Origin: Mycolicibacterium rhodesiae
GTDB taxonomy: Bacteria > Actinomycetota > Actinomycetes > Mycobacteriales > Mycobacteriaceae
NCBI RefSeq assembly: GCF_002086695.1
Contig: NZ_MVIH01000016.1
Location: forward strand, 1 to 64,000
Reading direction: 5' to 3'
Length of the DNA stretch: 64,000 nucleotides
The notes beneath the pieces are model-generated. The model saw only the letters and a list, made by a program, of their open reading frames with translations, was not told the DNA's origin and searched no databases. A program made the translations under genes and the position numbers. Positions 1-7,684 of this stretch are shown here, one piece after another (the first letter of the stretch is position 1; each line of letters begins with the position of its first letter).

Positions 1-269
1 CCCCCACCGCCGCCACCACCGCTGTGGTTGCCGCCGTTGAAGCCCGGCTCGGCGACCTCGGCCTCGGTGAGCTGATCGCTGGTGTCGGGAATGATCGTCG
101 GGGCGCAGTTCATCGAGAAACTGTCCTCGGTGTCGGAGTCCGAGCACTGAGCCGCCAGCCTCGGCGCAGGGTCGGCGATGGCGAACACCGCGACGGCCGG
201 GGCGGCCGCGATCGCCAATCCGATTGCGGCATAAAGCAATCGTCGGGTGCTGGTCGAAGCGGTCGTCAT
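1..269 (-). CDS. Small exported Gly-rich protein, cut by window start
   Basis: Only the first 89 codons are in the window; the 3' end lies before base 1. The ATG at 269 opens a product with a basic start (Arg9-Arg10), a hydrophobic stretch at about residues 11-32 rich in Ala/Ile/Val (a signal peptide or anchor) and then an acidic, cysteine-containing region. The visible end turns into a glycine run (GGNHSGGGGGG). Small exported proteins of this layout are common in mycobacteria, but I do not recognise a named family and give no function. The 116-base gap to the gene upstream suggests its own promoter. Confidence 0.6.
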   Translation of the reverse strand, partial: MTTASTSTRRLLYAAIGLAIAAAPAVAVFAIADPAPRLAAQCSDSDTEDSFSMNCAPTIIPDTSDQLTEAEVAEPGFNGGNHSGGGGGG

Positions 270-385
270 GTTCTCAAACCCCCTGGCATACCACGTTGAA
301 TCGTCAAAGCGCCAGGGTAGGTGAGGTTCCTGGGAATCGCGACGCGACCGGCGCTATTCACAGCCATGCCGCAGCCGGTGCGGTG

Positions 386-823
386 TCAGCCGGCCGTACC
401 GATGCCACTTCTGGAGATCGTGAAACCGCGAGCGCCCGCCGCGGTGCAGCTGACCCCACTCTCCTCGGACAGGCACTTGAATTGTCCGAGCGCCATCGTC
501 TTTCCGTAGGCGAGGGTCGGGATCCCCTGTGCGGCGTTGCCGAGGCAGCTGACGCCGGTACACGACTTGAACGTGCCGTCGTTGTTCAACGTGACCGACT
601 GGGGCGGGTTGTCGGTCTGGCAGTACACGCCGTCCTCGCCGACGCGGCCGCCGGTGTTGATCTCACAACTGATGTTGCGCGACGGCGAGTAGAAGCCGCA
701 GTACTGGCCCACCGATGTGCAGACCGAATCGTCAGCCGCCGCACCCGGTGCACCGAGAAGCGAGCCGACGACGAAAACGGTTGTCGCCCCGACAAACACC
801 CGAGCCCGGAAATCTTTCGCCAT
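386..823 (-). CDS. Secreted cysteine-rich protein of unknown function
   Basis: 145 residues. A signal peptide is visible: MAKDFRAR followed by a hydrophobic stretch ending near GAPGAAADD at about residue 31. The mature part holds eight cysteines, an even number that would fit four disulphides in an exported protein, and many Gly/Ser/Thr residues. No catalytic motif is visible. Its neighbours are another small exported protein downstream and the tRNA-Ser terminator region upstream. The start at 823 places the signal peptide at the N-terminus. Family not recognised; export is an inference from the N-terminus. Confidence 0.7.
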   Translation of the reverse strand: MAKDFRARVFVGATTVFVVGSLLGAPGAAADDSVCTSVGQYCGFYSPSRNISCEINTGGRVGEDGVYCQTDNPPQSVTLNNDGTFKSCTGVSCLGNAAQGIPTLAYGKTMALGQFKCLSEESGVSCTAAGARGFTISRSGIGTAG

Positions 824-900
824 GCTTACTACTTTGACTGAAGGTCACGGGGTTTGCTGGCGATTCAGCAAAACAGGGGTCCGCGGTCGGCCCGCCGCGT

Positions 901-963
901 CGAGCGTGCGGGTTGTCGTCGACATTTGGCGCCTTCTCCACCGAGATCCCGCACGGTCGGCGA
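901..963. repeat. Imperfect palindromic intergenic element (copy A)
   Basis: The left arm CGAGCGTGCGGG pairs with the right arm CCCGCACGGTCG, one mismatch apart. The same arm words recur at 9353-9414 (CGAGCGTGCGAGTTGTCG on the left, ATCCCGCACGTTCGGCGA on the right), while the middles differ. This looks like a dispersed REP-like hairpin element. Confidence 0.55.
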
Positions 964-965
964 AC

Positions 966-999
966 AAAAGCCCCGCAACCCACAGGGGGTTCGGGGCTT
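966..999 (-). terminator. Rho-independent terminator after tRNA-Ser(CGA)
   Basis: Read on the minus strand, AAGCCCCG is followed by AACCC, a short loop, GGGTT and CGGGGCTT, then TTTTG. This gives a long GC-rich stem directly 3' of the tRNA CCA end and followed by a T run. It is the clearest intrinsic terminator in the window. Confidence 0.8.
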
Positions 1000-1000
1000 A

Positions 1001-1091
1001 TGGCGGTGGCGGAGGGATTTGAACCCTCGGACGGGGGTTACCCGTCACACGCTTTCGAGGCGTGCTCCTTAGGCCGCTCGGACACGCCACC
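1001..1091 (-). tRNA. tRNA-Ser (anticodon CGA)
   Basis: The minus strand folds as a class II tRNA. The acceptor stem is GGTGGCG/CGCCACC, the discriminator is G, and an encoded CCA lies at 1003-1001. The anticodon stem is CACGC/GCGTG with loop CTCGAAA, so the anticodon is CGA and reads UCG. A long variable arm and the T-loop GGTTCAAATCC are present. It lies 28 bases downstream of tadA on the same strand and ends in a strong terminator, so it may share the upstream transcript. Confidence 0.95.
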
Positions 1092-1119
1092 GCCGAAGAG
1101 CTTACGTGTCGCGGGCGGA

Positions 1120-1581
1120 CTAACCCAAATCGCGTTGACGAGCGAAAAAGCCCTCCAACAGCGCGGCGCACTCGTCGGCAAGCACTCCCCCGCGCACCTC
1201 CGGCCGATGCGTCAGCCGCCGGTCGCGCACCACATCCCAAAGTGAGCCCGCGGCACCGGTTTTGGGTTCCCAGGCGCCGAACACCACCCGCGCCACCCGC
1301 GCCATCACCAACGCGCCCGCGCACATCGTGCACGGCTCGACGGTCACCGCCAGCGTCGTCCCCGCCAGCCGCCAGCCGTCGCCGTACACCCGGGCTGCCG
1401 CCCGCAGCGCCAGGATCTCGGCGTGGGCGGTCGGGTCACCGAGCTTTTCGCGGGCATTGGCTGCCCGGGCCAGCTCGGTGCCGTCGGGGCCGAAGACCAC
1501 CGCACCGATCGGCACATCCTCGGAGCCGGCCAGCCCGGCGGCGTCGATGGCCGCGCGCACCAGAAGTTCGTCGGCGGTCAC
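1120..1581 (-). CDS. tadA: tRNA-specific adenosine deaminase TadA
   Basis: 153 residues, normal for TadA. It deaminates A34 of tRNA-Arg(ACG) to inosine so that one tRNA reads CGU, CGC and CGA. The cytidine-deaminase zinc site is complete: HAE at residues 53-55 (His53 ligand, Glu55 proton shuttle) and PCTMC at 83-87 (Cys84 and Cys87 ligands). The ATG at 1581 overlaps the stop of the upstream partner gene by four bases, so the two are co-translated. A tRNA-Arg(ACG) substrate is encoded at 36822-36894 in this window. The order matches Rv3752c-Rv3753c of M. tuberculosis. Confidence 0.95.
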   Translation of the reverse strand: MTADELLVRAAIDAAGLAGSEDVPIGAVVFGPDGTELARAANAREKLGDPTAHAEILALRAAARVYGDGWRLAGTTLAVTVEPCTMCAGALVMARVARVVFGAWEPKTGAAGSLWDVVRDRRLTHRPEVRGGVLADECAALLEGFFARQRDLG

Positions 1582-2096
1582 CGATCGAGTCGGTCGAGCA
1601 CTGCTGACAGCTCGTCGGCGAAACCCATCTCTCGCGCGATCCGGCCGAGTTGTTCGTCGGCGTACAGATCGGTCTCGTCGAGGATCACGCTCAGCACCGG
1701 CTCGGGCAGCCCGATATCGGCCAGGACACCGAGGTCGCCCTCCTCAAAGGGGTCGGCGTCTTCGAGATCTTCCGGCGAAATGTCGGCGTCCAGAGTCTCC
1801 AGCGCCTCGGCGGCAATGTCGTAGTCCAGCGCTGCCGTCGCGTCCGACAGCAGCAGCCGGGTACCCGACGGTGCCGGCCGCACGATCAGGAAGAACTCGT
1901 CGTCGATGTCCAGCAGTCCGAACACCGCGCCGGCACTGCGTAATTCTCGCAACTCCGTCTCGGCGGCAGTCAGGCTGGTCAAAACCTTTGCGCTCATGGC
2001 CGAGCAACGCCACTTGCCGTCTTCGCGAACCACGGCGACCCCGAAGCCATCCGGGGCCTCCGACCCGGGGCTGTTCTGGGCACGCTGTGCTTCCAT
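1578..2096 (-). CDS. tRNA adenosine deaminase-associated protein
   Basis: 172 residues from the ATG at 2096. An open frame continues upstream, but it runs into the divergent tyrA region and is unlikely to be coding. This is the Rv3753c-type actinobacterial protein that sits next to tadA. The sequence is acidic in its C-terminal half (for example EDLEDADPFEEGD) and has no membrane segment or known catalytic motif. The four-base overlap with tadA (1578-1581) implies translational coupling. The family name reflects gene neighbourhood; its biochemical role is not known to me. Confidence 0.88.
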   Translation of the reverse strand: MEAQRAQNSPGSEAPDGFGVAVVREDGKWRCSAMSAKVLTSLTAAETELRELRSAGAVFGLLDIDDEFFLIVRPAPSGTRLLLSDATAALDYDIAAEALETLDADISPEDLEDADPFEEGDLGVLADIGLPEPVLSVILDETDLYADEQLGRIAREMGFADELSAVLDRLDR

Positions 2097-2177
2097 GGGC
2101 GCATACGCTAGTCGCTGATCAGGCCTTTTGACCAGGTACCCATCTGCTGTGCGGTTTGGATGTGTCAACCTGGACAT

Positions 2178-3137
2178 GTGACGAAGACACCCGTGTGCGT
2201 CCTCGGTCTCGGGCTCATCGGCGGCTCGGTGCTGCGGGCGGCGGTCGCGGCCGGGCGTGAAGCACTCGGCTACAACCGATCCGTCGAGGGCGCCCAGGGT
2301 GCGCGGTTCGACGGTTTCTCCGCCACGACCGATCTCACCGAGGCGTTGGCGTGGGCGGCCGAGCGCGAGGCGCTGATCGTCCTCGCCGTCCCCATGCCCG
2401 CGGTGTCGCAATTGCTCAGCCACATCAAGGATGTCGCAGGCGAATGCCCGCTGACCGACGTGATCAGCGTCAAGCGGGCGGTGCTCGACGCGGTGCGCAC
2501 GGCCGGCTTGCTTGACCGCTACGTCGGCGGTCATCCGATGGCCGGCACCGCCCACTCCGGTTGGACCGCGGGCAACGCCAGGTTGTTCGCGGGAGCGCCG
2601 TGGGTCCTCACCGTCGATGAGCACGTCGATGCTCGGGTGTGGGAGCAGGTGATGCACCTGGCGCTGGACTGCGAGGCCGTCGTCGTCCCCGCCACGTCCG
2701 ACGAGCACGACGCGGCGGCCGCCAGCATTTCGCATCTACCGCATCTGCTCGCCGAGGCATTGGCGGAGACAGCCGGCGAGGTACCGCTGGCATTTGCTCT
2801 GGCGGCCGGCTCATTTCGGGACGGCACGCGCGTCGCGGCAACGGCCCCCGATCTGGTGCGCGCCATGTGCGAGGCGAACGCCGAGCAGCTGCTGCCAACC
2901 CTCGACCGCGCGTTGGAGTTGCTGAACCAGGCCCGCGCATCGCTTGCCGACCGGGGCTCGGTGGCCGAACTCGTCGAGGCCGGCCATGCCGCCCGCGCGC
3001 GCTACGACAGCTTCTCGCGCCCGCAGATCGTGACCATCGCGATCGGAGAAGAGGATTGGCGCGCCGAACTCGCGGCCGCCGGTCGGGCCGGCGGCGTGAT
3101 CAGATCCGCTCTGCCAGTCCTGGGTAGTCGACGATAA
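2178..3137 (+). CDS. tyrA: Prephenate dehydrogenase
   Basis: 319 residues from GTG 2178 (VTKTPVCVLGLGLIGGS); an in-frame ATG at 2160 would add six residues before the nucleotide-binding strand, so the GTG is preferred. The enzyme oxidatively decarboxylates prephenate to 4-hydroxyphenylpyruvate with NAD(P) in tyrosine synthesis. The Rossmann motif GLGLIGG is at residues 10-16, and the conserved GGHPMAGTAHSG stretch marks the active site of the family. It is close to Rv3754 over its full length. Its last 38 bases overlap tail to tail with the minus-strand gene ending at 3100. Confidence 0.92.
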   Translation: MTKTPVCVLGLGLIGGSVLRAAVAAGREALGYNRSVEGAQGARFDGFSATTDLTEALAWAAEREALIVLAVPMPAVSQLLSHIKDVAGECPLTDVISVKRAVLDAVRTAGLLDRYVGGHPMAGTAHSGWTAGNARLFAGAPWVLTVDEHVDARVWEQVMHLALDCEAVVVPATSDEHDAAAASISHLPHLLAEALAETAGEVPLAFALAAGSFRDGTRVAATAPDLVRAMCEANAEQLLPTLDRALELLNQARASLADRGSVAELVEAGHAARARYDSFSRPQIVTIAIGEEDWRAELAAAGRAGGVIRSALPVLGSRR

Positions 3138-3702
3138 AGCCATCGGCGTCGACCGTGATCGTGGTGTCGGCGACCGGCGAGTGCAGTTTGATGCCCTCCC
3201 CGGCGTCCGGCCCGGAGCTGCCATAGCTGATGGTGGCCTGCTTGACGGTCAGGTCGGGCAAACTCACATACACCACCGGCAGCGTCACCGACTCGACCCG
3301 TTGATACAGGCCGGTGCGCCGGATCGGCAGCGCGTTGAAGAACGGGCTGAAGACGACGTCGACGTCCAACGCCCCTTCGTAGGCACCTCGCGACTGGCCC
3401 TGGTGATCGGTGATGAGCCACATGCCTTCCTCGTCGCGGGCGATCGACAGCTGCCGATCCCGCTCGGCAAGGGTGACGCTCATGGACAGCCGTTTGGTCG
3501 CGCCTGTCTCGTCGGTCACCAGGTCATAGGAAGCACTGAAGGCCGGGTTGGTCTCGGCGGCCGCGGCGACGATGCGGCCGTAGGCCTTGATCCGCTTACC
3601 CGATAGCTGGACCCGGGCGGACTCCATCCGCGAATCGTCGTGCGCGCGCCAGGTCAGGATCGCCGGCCAGGCGCTTTCTGTCGCGTCGTTGGCTGCACTC
3701 AC
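3100..3702 (-). CDS. Putative glycolipid-binding domain protein (Rv3755c-like)
   Basis: 200 residues from GTG 3702, whose GTGA overlaps the stop of proZ by four bases. The product is soluble, without a signal peptide, and begins with AWPAILTWRAHDD, typical of the putative glycolipid-binding family (PF06475-like). The C-terminal part SPFFNALPIRRTGL is also characteristic. It is last in the proX-proV-proW-proZ operon in the same order as Rv3755c in M. tuberculosis. Ligand and function are unproven. The stop lies inside the 3' end of tyrA, so the two transcripts converge with a 38-base coding overlap. Confidence 0.82.
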   Translation of the reverse strand: MSAANDATESAWPAILTWRAHDDSRMESARVQLSGKRIKAYGRIVAAAAETNPAFSASYDLVTDETGATKRLSMSVTLAERDRQLSIARDEEGMWLITDHQGQSRGAYEGALDVDVVFSPFFNALPIRRTGLYQRVESVTLPVVYVSLPDLTVKQATISYGSSGPDAGEGIKLHSPVADTTITVDADGFIVDYPGLAERI

Positions 3703-4487
3703 CCGTCTACCGTATGCGACGGGGCGCCCCGTTCGTAACCAGGTCGGGAAGTGCGGCTCATCTGTGATGTGGGTACGCGTGCGTCCAAACTGACCTCGTC
3801 GTCGAGCAACGGCTGCGGCATCCGCCGGAATCGGCCCGAGCCGGGCACCGAAGCCCACACGGCCAGCGCCAGCAGCGCATCGAGCACCAGGGCCAGCACC
3901 GTCACCAGCAACGCACCTACCAGGGCGAGATAGAACTGGCGGACCTTGATGCCGTCGATCAGGTAGCGCCCAAGGCCGCCGAGGCTGGCGTAGGCGGCCA
4001 CCGTCGCCGTCGCCACCACTTGCAGGGTCGCCGTGCGCAGTCCACCCAGAATCAGCGGCAGCGCGTTGGGTACCTCGACGCGCAGCAAAACCCTGGTCTC
4101 GGTCATGCCCATCGATCGGGCGGCATCGACCACCGCCGGGTCGACGTTGGCAATCCCGGCATAGGTGCCGGCCAACAGTGGCGGGATGCCCAGCAGCATC
4201 AGCGCGACGGTCGGCGGCAGCAGCCCGAGCCCCCACAGCAACACCCCGAGCAGAAGTACGCCCAGCGTCGGCAATGCCCGCAGGGCGTTGACCCCGGTGA
4301 CCACCAGGAAGGTGCCGCGCCCGGTGTGCCCGATCAGCATGCCGATGGGGACGGCGATGAGGGCGGAGACGACGACGGCGACCGCGGTGTACTGCAGGTG
4401 TTCGGCGATGCGGACCGCCAGGCCGGCCCGGCCGCCCCAATTGGCGCCGGTGAAGATGTAGGCCAGCGCCTGCTGCAGGAAGTTCAT
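3699..4487 (-). CDS. proZ: Osmoprotectant ABC transporter permease ProZ
   Basis: 262 residues from ATG 4487, which overlaps the proW stop by four bases; an upstream in-frame start at 4511 lies inside proW and is less likely. This is one of two inner-membrane permeases of a glycine betaine/choline-type importer. It has about six hydrophobic segments and the MetI-like permease loop around DAARSMGMTETRVLLRVEVP, which docks onto the ATPase. The C-terminal tail after about residue 225 is polar and longer than usual. It pairs with ProW, ProV and ProX as in Rv3756c-Rv3759c. Confidence 0.9.
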   Translation of the reverse strand: MNFLQQALAYIFTGANWGGRAGLAVRIAEHLQYTAVAVVVSALIAVPIGMLIGHTGRGTFLVVTGVNALRALPTLGVLLLGVLLWGLGLLPPTVALMLLGIPPLLAGTYAGIANVDPAVVDAARSMGMTETRVLLRVEVPNALPLILGGLRTATLQVVATATVAAYASLGGLGRYLIDGIKVRQFYLALVGALLVTVLALVLDALLALAVWASVPGSGRFRRMPQPLLDDEVSLDARVPTSQMSRTSRPGYERGAPSHTVDG

Positions 4488-5128
4488 GAGCTCGCCTTCA
4501 CCCGGGCCCACGGGGTGATCAGCCGCCCGGCCAGCAGGATCAGCACGTCGATGACGATCGCCAGCAGGAAGATCGCGATGATGCCTGCGAGGATCTGATC
4601 GCTCTTGTCGGCTTGGTATCCCTCGGTGAACCAGGTTCCCAGCCCGCCGATCCCGATGACCGAACCCACCGACACCATCGAGATGTTGGTCACCGCAACC
4701 ACTCGAAGTCCGGCGATCAGGACCGGAATCGACAGCGGCAGTTCGATTTTCAGCATCCGCGAGACCCGGGTATAGCCGACCGCGGTGGCGGCGTCACGCA
4801 CCTGGGCAGGTACCGCGTCGAGCGCCTCGGGCACGGCTCGCACCAGCAGCGCGGTCGTGTAAAGGGTCAAGGCGACGATGACATTGGCCTCGTCGAGGAT
4901 TCGGGTCGGGATGATCAGCGGCAGCACCACGAACAATGCCAGCGATGGGATCGTGAAGATGATGCTGGCTGTCACCGTGGTCACCCGGCGCAGCGCGGTG
5001 GTCCGCCACACGTAGGCGCCCAGGGGCACCGCGATGACCAGACCCAGCACCACCGGAACCAGCGACAGCCGCAGGTGGATCACCGTCAGCGCCCACGCCT
5101 TGTCCAGATGGGTCAGTAGGTAATTCAT
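4484..5128 (-). CDS. proW: Osmoprotectant ABC transporter permease ProW
   Basis: 214 residues, the normal short length of OpuCB/OpuCD-type permeases. There are five to six membrane segments and the coupling loop RDAATAVGYTRVSRMLKIEL. The ATG at 5128 overlaps the proV stop (5125) by four bases, and the gene's own stop overlaps the proZ start, so translation of the transporter genes is coupled. With ProZ it forms the membrane pore for compatible-solute uptake. Substrate specificity (betaine, choline, proline or similar) cannot be read from the sequence. Confidence 0.92.
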   Translation of the reverse strand: MNYLLTHLDKAWALTVIHLRLSLVPVVLGLVIAVPLGAYVWRTTALRRVTTVTASIIFTIPSLALFVVLPLIIPTRILDEANVIVALTLYTTALLVRAVPEALDAVPAQVRDAATAVGYTRVSRMLKIELPLSIPVLIAGLRVVAVTNISMVSVGSVIGIGGLGTWFTEGYQADKSDQILAGIIAIFLLAIVIDVLILLAGRLITPWARVKASS

Positions 5129-6228
5129 TCGTGGGTCGTCCGTTGGGCCTCTAACGCTTCCAGAACGTCGTCGGCCTTGACCCCGCCGATCACCTGACCG
5201 TCGTCGTCGACGGCCACTCCCAGACCCGCCGGGGAGGACAGCGCCGCATCAAGGGCCAAGCGCAACGTACCGCCCGGAGTGAACAGCGATCCCCCCGCAA
5301 TCGTGCTGTCGTACAAGGAACTTCCACTCCGATGTAGCTGCACGCCGTCGGCGTCCAGCCAGGCGTAGGGCCGACCGTCGTCCTTGGTCACCAGTCGCCA
5401 ATCCCCGGGCGCGAGCGTCAGCGCATCGATCTCGGCCTCGGTGACCGTCTGAATGTCGTGCAGCGGCAATCCGGAGGCTTGGCGGAACTGCAGGCCGCGG
5501 TAGCCACGGTCGGTGCCGATGAACCCGGAGACGAATTCGTTTGCGGGATTGGACAACAACCGGGCAGGTGCGTCGTATTGCTGCAAGGTACCGCCGGGGC
5601 CGAACACCGCAACCCGGTCTCCCAGTTTGATCGCCTCGTCGATGTCATGGGTGACGAACACGATGGTCTTCTTCAATTCGCCTTGCAGACGCAGAATTTC
5701 GGCTTGCAGCTCATCACGCACCACCGGGTCGACGGCCGAAAACGGCTCATCCATCAGCAGCACGGGCGGATCGGCGGCCAGCGCGCGGGCCACCCCGACA
5801 CGCTGCTGTTGACCGCCGGACAGTTGCGCGGGATAGCGATCACCGAGCTTGGGGTCGAGGCCCACCCGCTCCAGCACCGCGTAGGCGGACTTGCGGGCGG
5901 CCCGCCGGGACTCGCCTTTGAGCACCGGCACGGTTGCGACGTTGTCGATCACCCGCTGGTGCGGCATCAAACCGCCGCTCTGGATGACATAGCCGATCCC
6001 CAGACGCAGCTTGACCGGGTTGACCCCGGCGATGTCGCGGCCGTCAAGGGTGATCGTTCCGGAACTGGGCTCGATCATCCGATTGATCATCCGCATCGAG
6101 GTCGTCTTACCGCAGCCCGACGGCCCGACGAACACGGTCAGCGTGCCGGTCGGCACCTCCATGCTCAGATCGTCGACGGCGACGGTGCCGTCCGGGTAGG
6201 TCTTCGTGACGCCTGTGAAGGTGATCAT
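5125..6228 (-). CDS. proV: Osmoprotectant ABC transporter ATPase ProV
   Basis: 367 residues. The ATPase domain has Walker A GPSGCGKTT (residues 35-43), Q-loop region VIQSGGLMPH, signature LSGGQQQR (136-143), Walker B LLMDEP (157-162) and switch THD. A C-terminal part from about residue 240 contains a CBS-like region ending ...DDVLEALEA, as in OpuA/ProV proteins where CBS domains sense ionic strength. It energises ProW/ProZ. The start at 6228 abuts the proX stop at 6229, placing it second in the operon. Confidence 0.94.
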   Translation of the reverse strand: MITFTGVTKTYPDGTVAVDDLSMEVPTGTLTVFVGPSGCGKTTSMRMINRMIEPSSGTITLDGRDIAGVNPVKLRLGIGYVIQSGGLMPHQRVIDNVATVPVLKGESRRAARKSAYAVLERVGLDPKLGDRYPAQLSGGQQQRVGVARALAADPPVLLMDEPFSAVDPVVRDELQAEILRLQGELKKTIVFVTHDIDEAIKLGDRVAVFGPGGTLQQYDAPARLLSNPANEFVSGFIGTDRGYRGLQFRQASGLPLHDIQTVTEAEIDALTLAPGDWRLVTKDDGRPYAWLDADGVQLHRSGSSLYDSTIAGGSLFTPGGTLRLALDAALSSPAGLGVAVDDDGQVIGGVKADDVLEALEAQRTTHE

Positions 6229-7182
6229 CTATTTCCCGATCGGCTTGTCGAAACCGTTGTCACGTATCCACTTTCGCGCCGCCTCGTCGGGATCGACGCC
6301 GGAGTTGCCGGACACGGCGGTATTGAGTTCGATCAGTCCCTCGGTGCTCAGCTTCGCCGACACCGCATCCAGCACGGTCTTGAGTTCGTCGGACTTCTTC
6401 TGCGAACTGACCAGCGGCACGACATTGGCCGCCAGGAAGTTGTTCTTCGGGTCTTCCAGGACGACCAGCTTGTTCTGGGGAATGGCCGGCGAGGTGCTGA
6501 AGATGTCGGCAGCGGTGACGGTACCGTCGACCAGCGCACGCACCGTCGCAGGACCACCGCCGTCACTGATGGAGATGAAGTTGTCCGGCTTGATGTCGAG
6601 CCCGTACTTGGCCTTCAGGCCGGGCAGGCCCTCGGTGCGACTCTGGAATTCCGATGGCCCACCGAACTTGACCTCCGCGGAATGTGCGGCCAAGTCGCCG
6701 ATGGTCTTGAGATTCCACTTCTGCGCGGTGGCTTCGGACACGGCGACGGTGTCGGTGTCGTTGGCCGGCGAGGGGGTCAGGATCGACAGATCGCCGGGAA
6801 GCACCCGGAACAACGCCAACTCGACTTGATCCGGGGTAGTCACCGTGGTCTTGGAATCGAAGTACTGCAACAGGTTTCCGGTGTACTCCGGCACCAGGTC
6901 GATGGAATGGTCACGCACCGCGGGAATGTAGGTCTCGCGGCTACCGATACCGAACTGCCGGCCCACGGTGAAACCGTTGGCCTCCAAGGCTTGGGCGTAG
7001 ATCTCGGCGATGATCTTCGACTCGGGGAAATCCGCCGAGCCGACAACCAGATTCTTCAGATCACCTGATGCCGATCCACCACCGAGCGGGTTTGCGCTGC
7101 CACAGGCGGCCACCACCGGCAGCACGAGAGTGAACAGTATCGCCGCAAACCACAGTCGCTTTCCGCCCCGCGACGCATTCAT
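6229..7182 (-). CDS. proX: Osmoprotectant-binding lipoprotein ProX
   Basis: 317 residues. A lipoprotein signal is visible: a basic start (RGGKR), a hydrophobic core and lipobox VVAAC with Cys27 as the lipidated residue. The mature part is an OpuAC-type substrate-binding domain that captures quaternary ammonium solutes outside the membrane and hands them to ProW/ProZ. It is the first gene of the five-gene minus-strand operon, with a 139-base divergent promoter region towards the gene at 7322. Family assignment is firm; the exact ligand is not predictable. Confidence 0.92.
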   Translation of the reverse strand: MNASRGGKRLWFAAILFTLVLPVVAACGSANPLGGGSASGDLKNLVVGSADFPESKIIAEIYAQALEANGFTVGRQFGIGSRETYIPAVRDHSIDLVPEYTGNLLQYFDSKTTVTTPDQVELALFRVLPGDLSILTPSPANDTDTVAVSEATAQKWNLKTIGDLAAHSAEVKFGGPSEFQSRTEGLPGLKAKYGLDIKPDNFISISDGGGPATVRALVDGTVTAADIFSTSPAIPQNKLVVLEDPKNNFLAANVVPLVSSQKKSDELKTVLDAVSAKLSTEGLIELNTAVSGNSGVDPDEAARKWIRDNGFDKPIGK

Positions 7183-7321
7183 GCGCGTCCTTTCACCCCG
7201 ACCCGTTTTTTCGACAGTAACGGCACTTACCGTCCTGCGCCGAGGTTTAGATCAGGGCAAACGTCACCGATCTGTCATCTCCCCATTGTTTCCGCGCGGT
7301 CTGGGAGGGAACAATAGACGG

Positions 7322-7684
7322 GTGACGACCAGTGAACCGATGGGCGAGCACCACGAGCCGATGCCGCCGAGCCCGCAGGCACCCCCGGCGGCGGCCAGCA
7401 CGCCCGCGTCGGTCAAAGAAGTCAAGTTCACCCGTGCGGCGGCCCTGTGGTCTTCGCTCATCGCCGGACTGCTGGTTCTGACGATCCTGCTGGTCTTCAT
7501 CGCCCAGAACACCGAATCGGCCTCGTTCGCGTTCTTCGGCTGGCACTGGTCGCTTCCGCTGGGTGTCGCGATCCTGATGGCGGCTGTGGCCGGCGGCCTG
7601 GTGACCGTCCTGGCGGGGGCGGCGCGCATCTTCCAACTCCGCCGTGCCGCGAAGAAGAACCTGAAGGCAGCCCGCCAGATTTAG
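7322..7684 (+). CDS. LapA-domain membrane protein (Rv3760-like)
   Basis: 120 residues from GTG 7322 (VTTSEPMGEHH); ATG 7340 is an alternative. A Pro/Ala-rich cytoplasmic N-terminus of about 45 residues is followed by two membrane segments (about 46-68 and 80-104) joined by the NTESASFAFFGWHWSLPLG loop, the typical pattern of lipopolysaccharide-assembly-protein-A-like (DUF1049) domains. A basic tail RRAAKKNLKAARQI closes the protein. The gene ends overlapping by four bases with the convergent kinase gene. Role in mycobacteria is not established. Confidence 0.85.
   Translation: MTTSEPMGEHHEPMPPSPQAPPAAASTPASVKEVKFTRAAALWSSLIAGLLVLTILLVFIAQNTESASFAFFGWHWSLPLGVAILMAAVAGGLVTVLAGAARIFQLRRAAKKNLKAARQI

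Noticed and set aside
5458..7068. A 536-codon plus-strand frame opposite proV and proX
   Set aside because: It reads through the antisense of two overlapping operon genes with intact motifs; no domain is visible.
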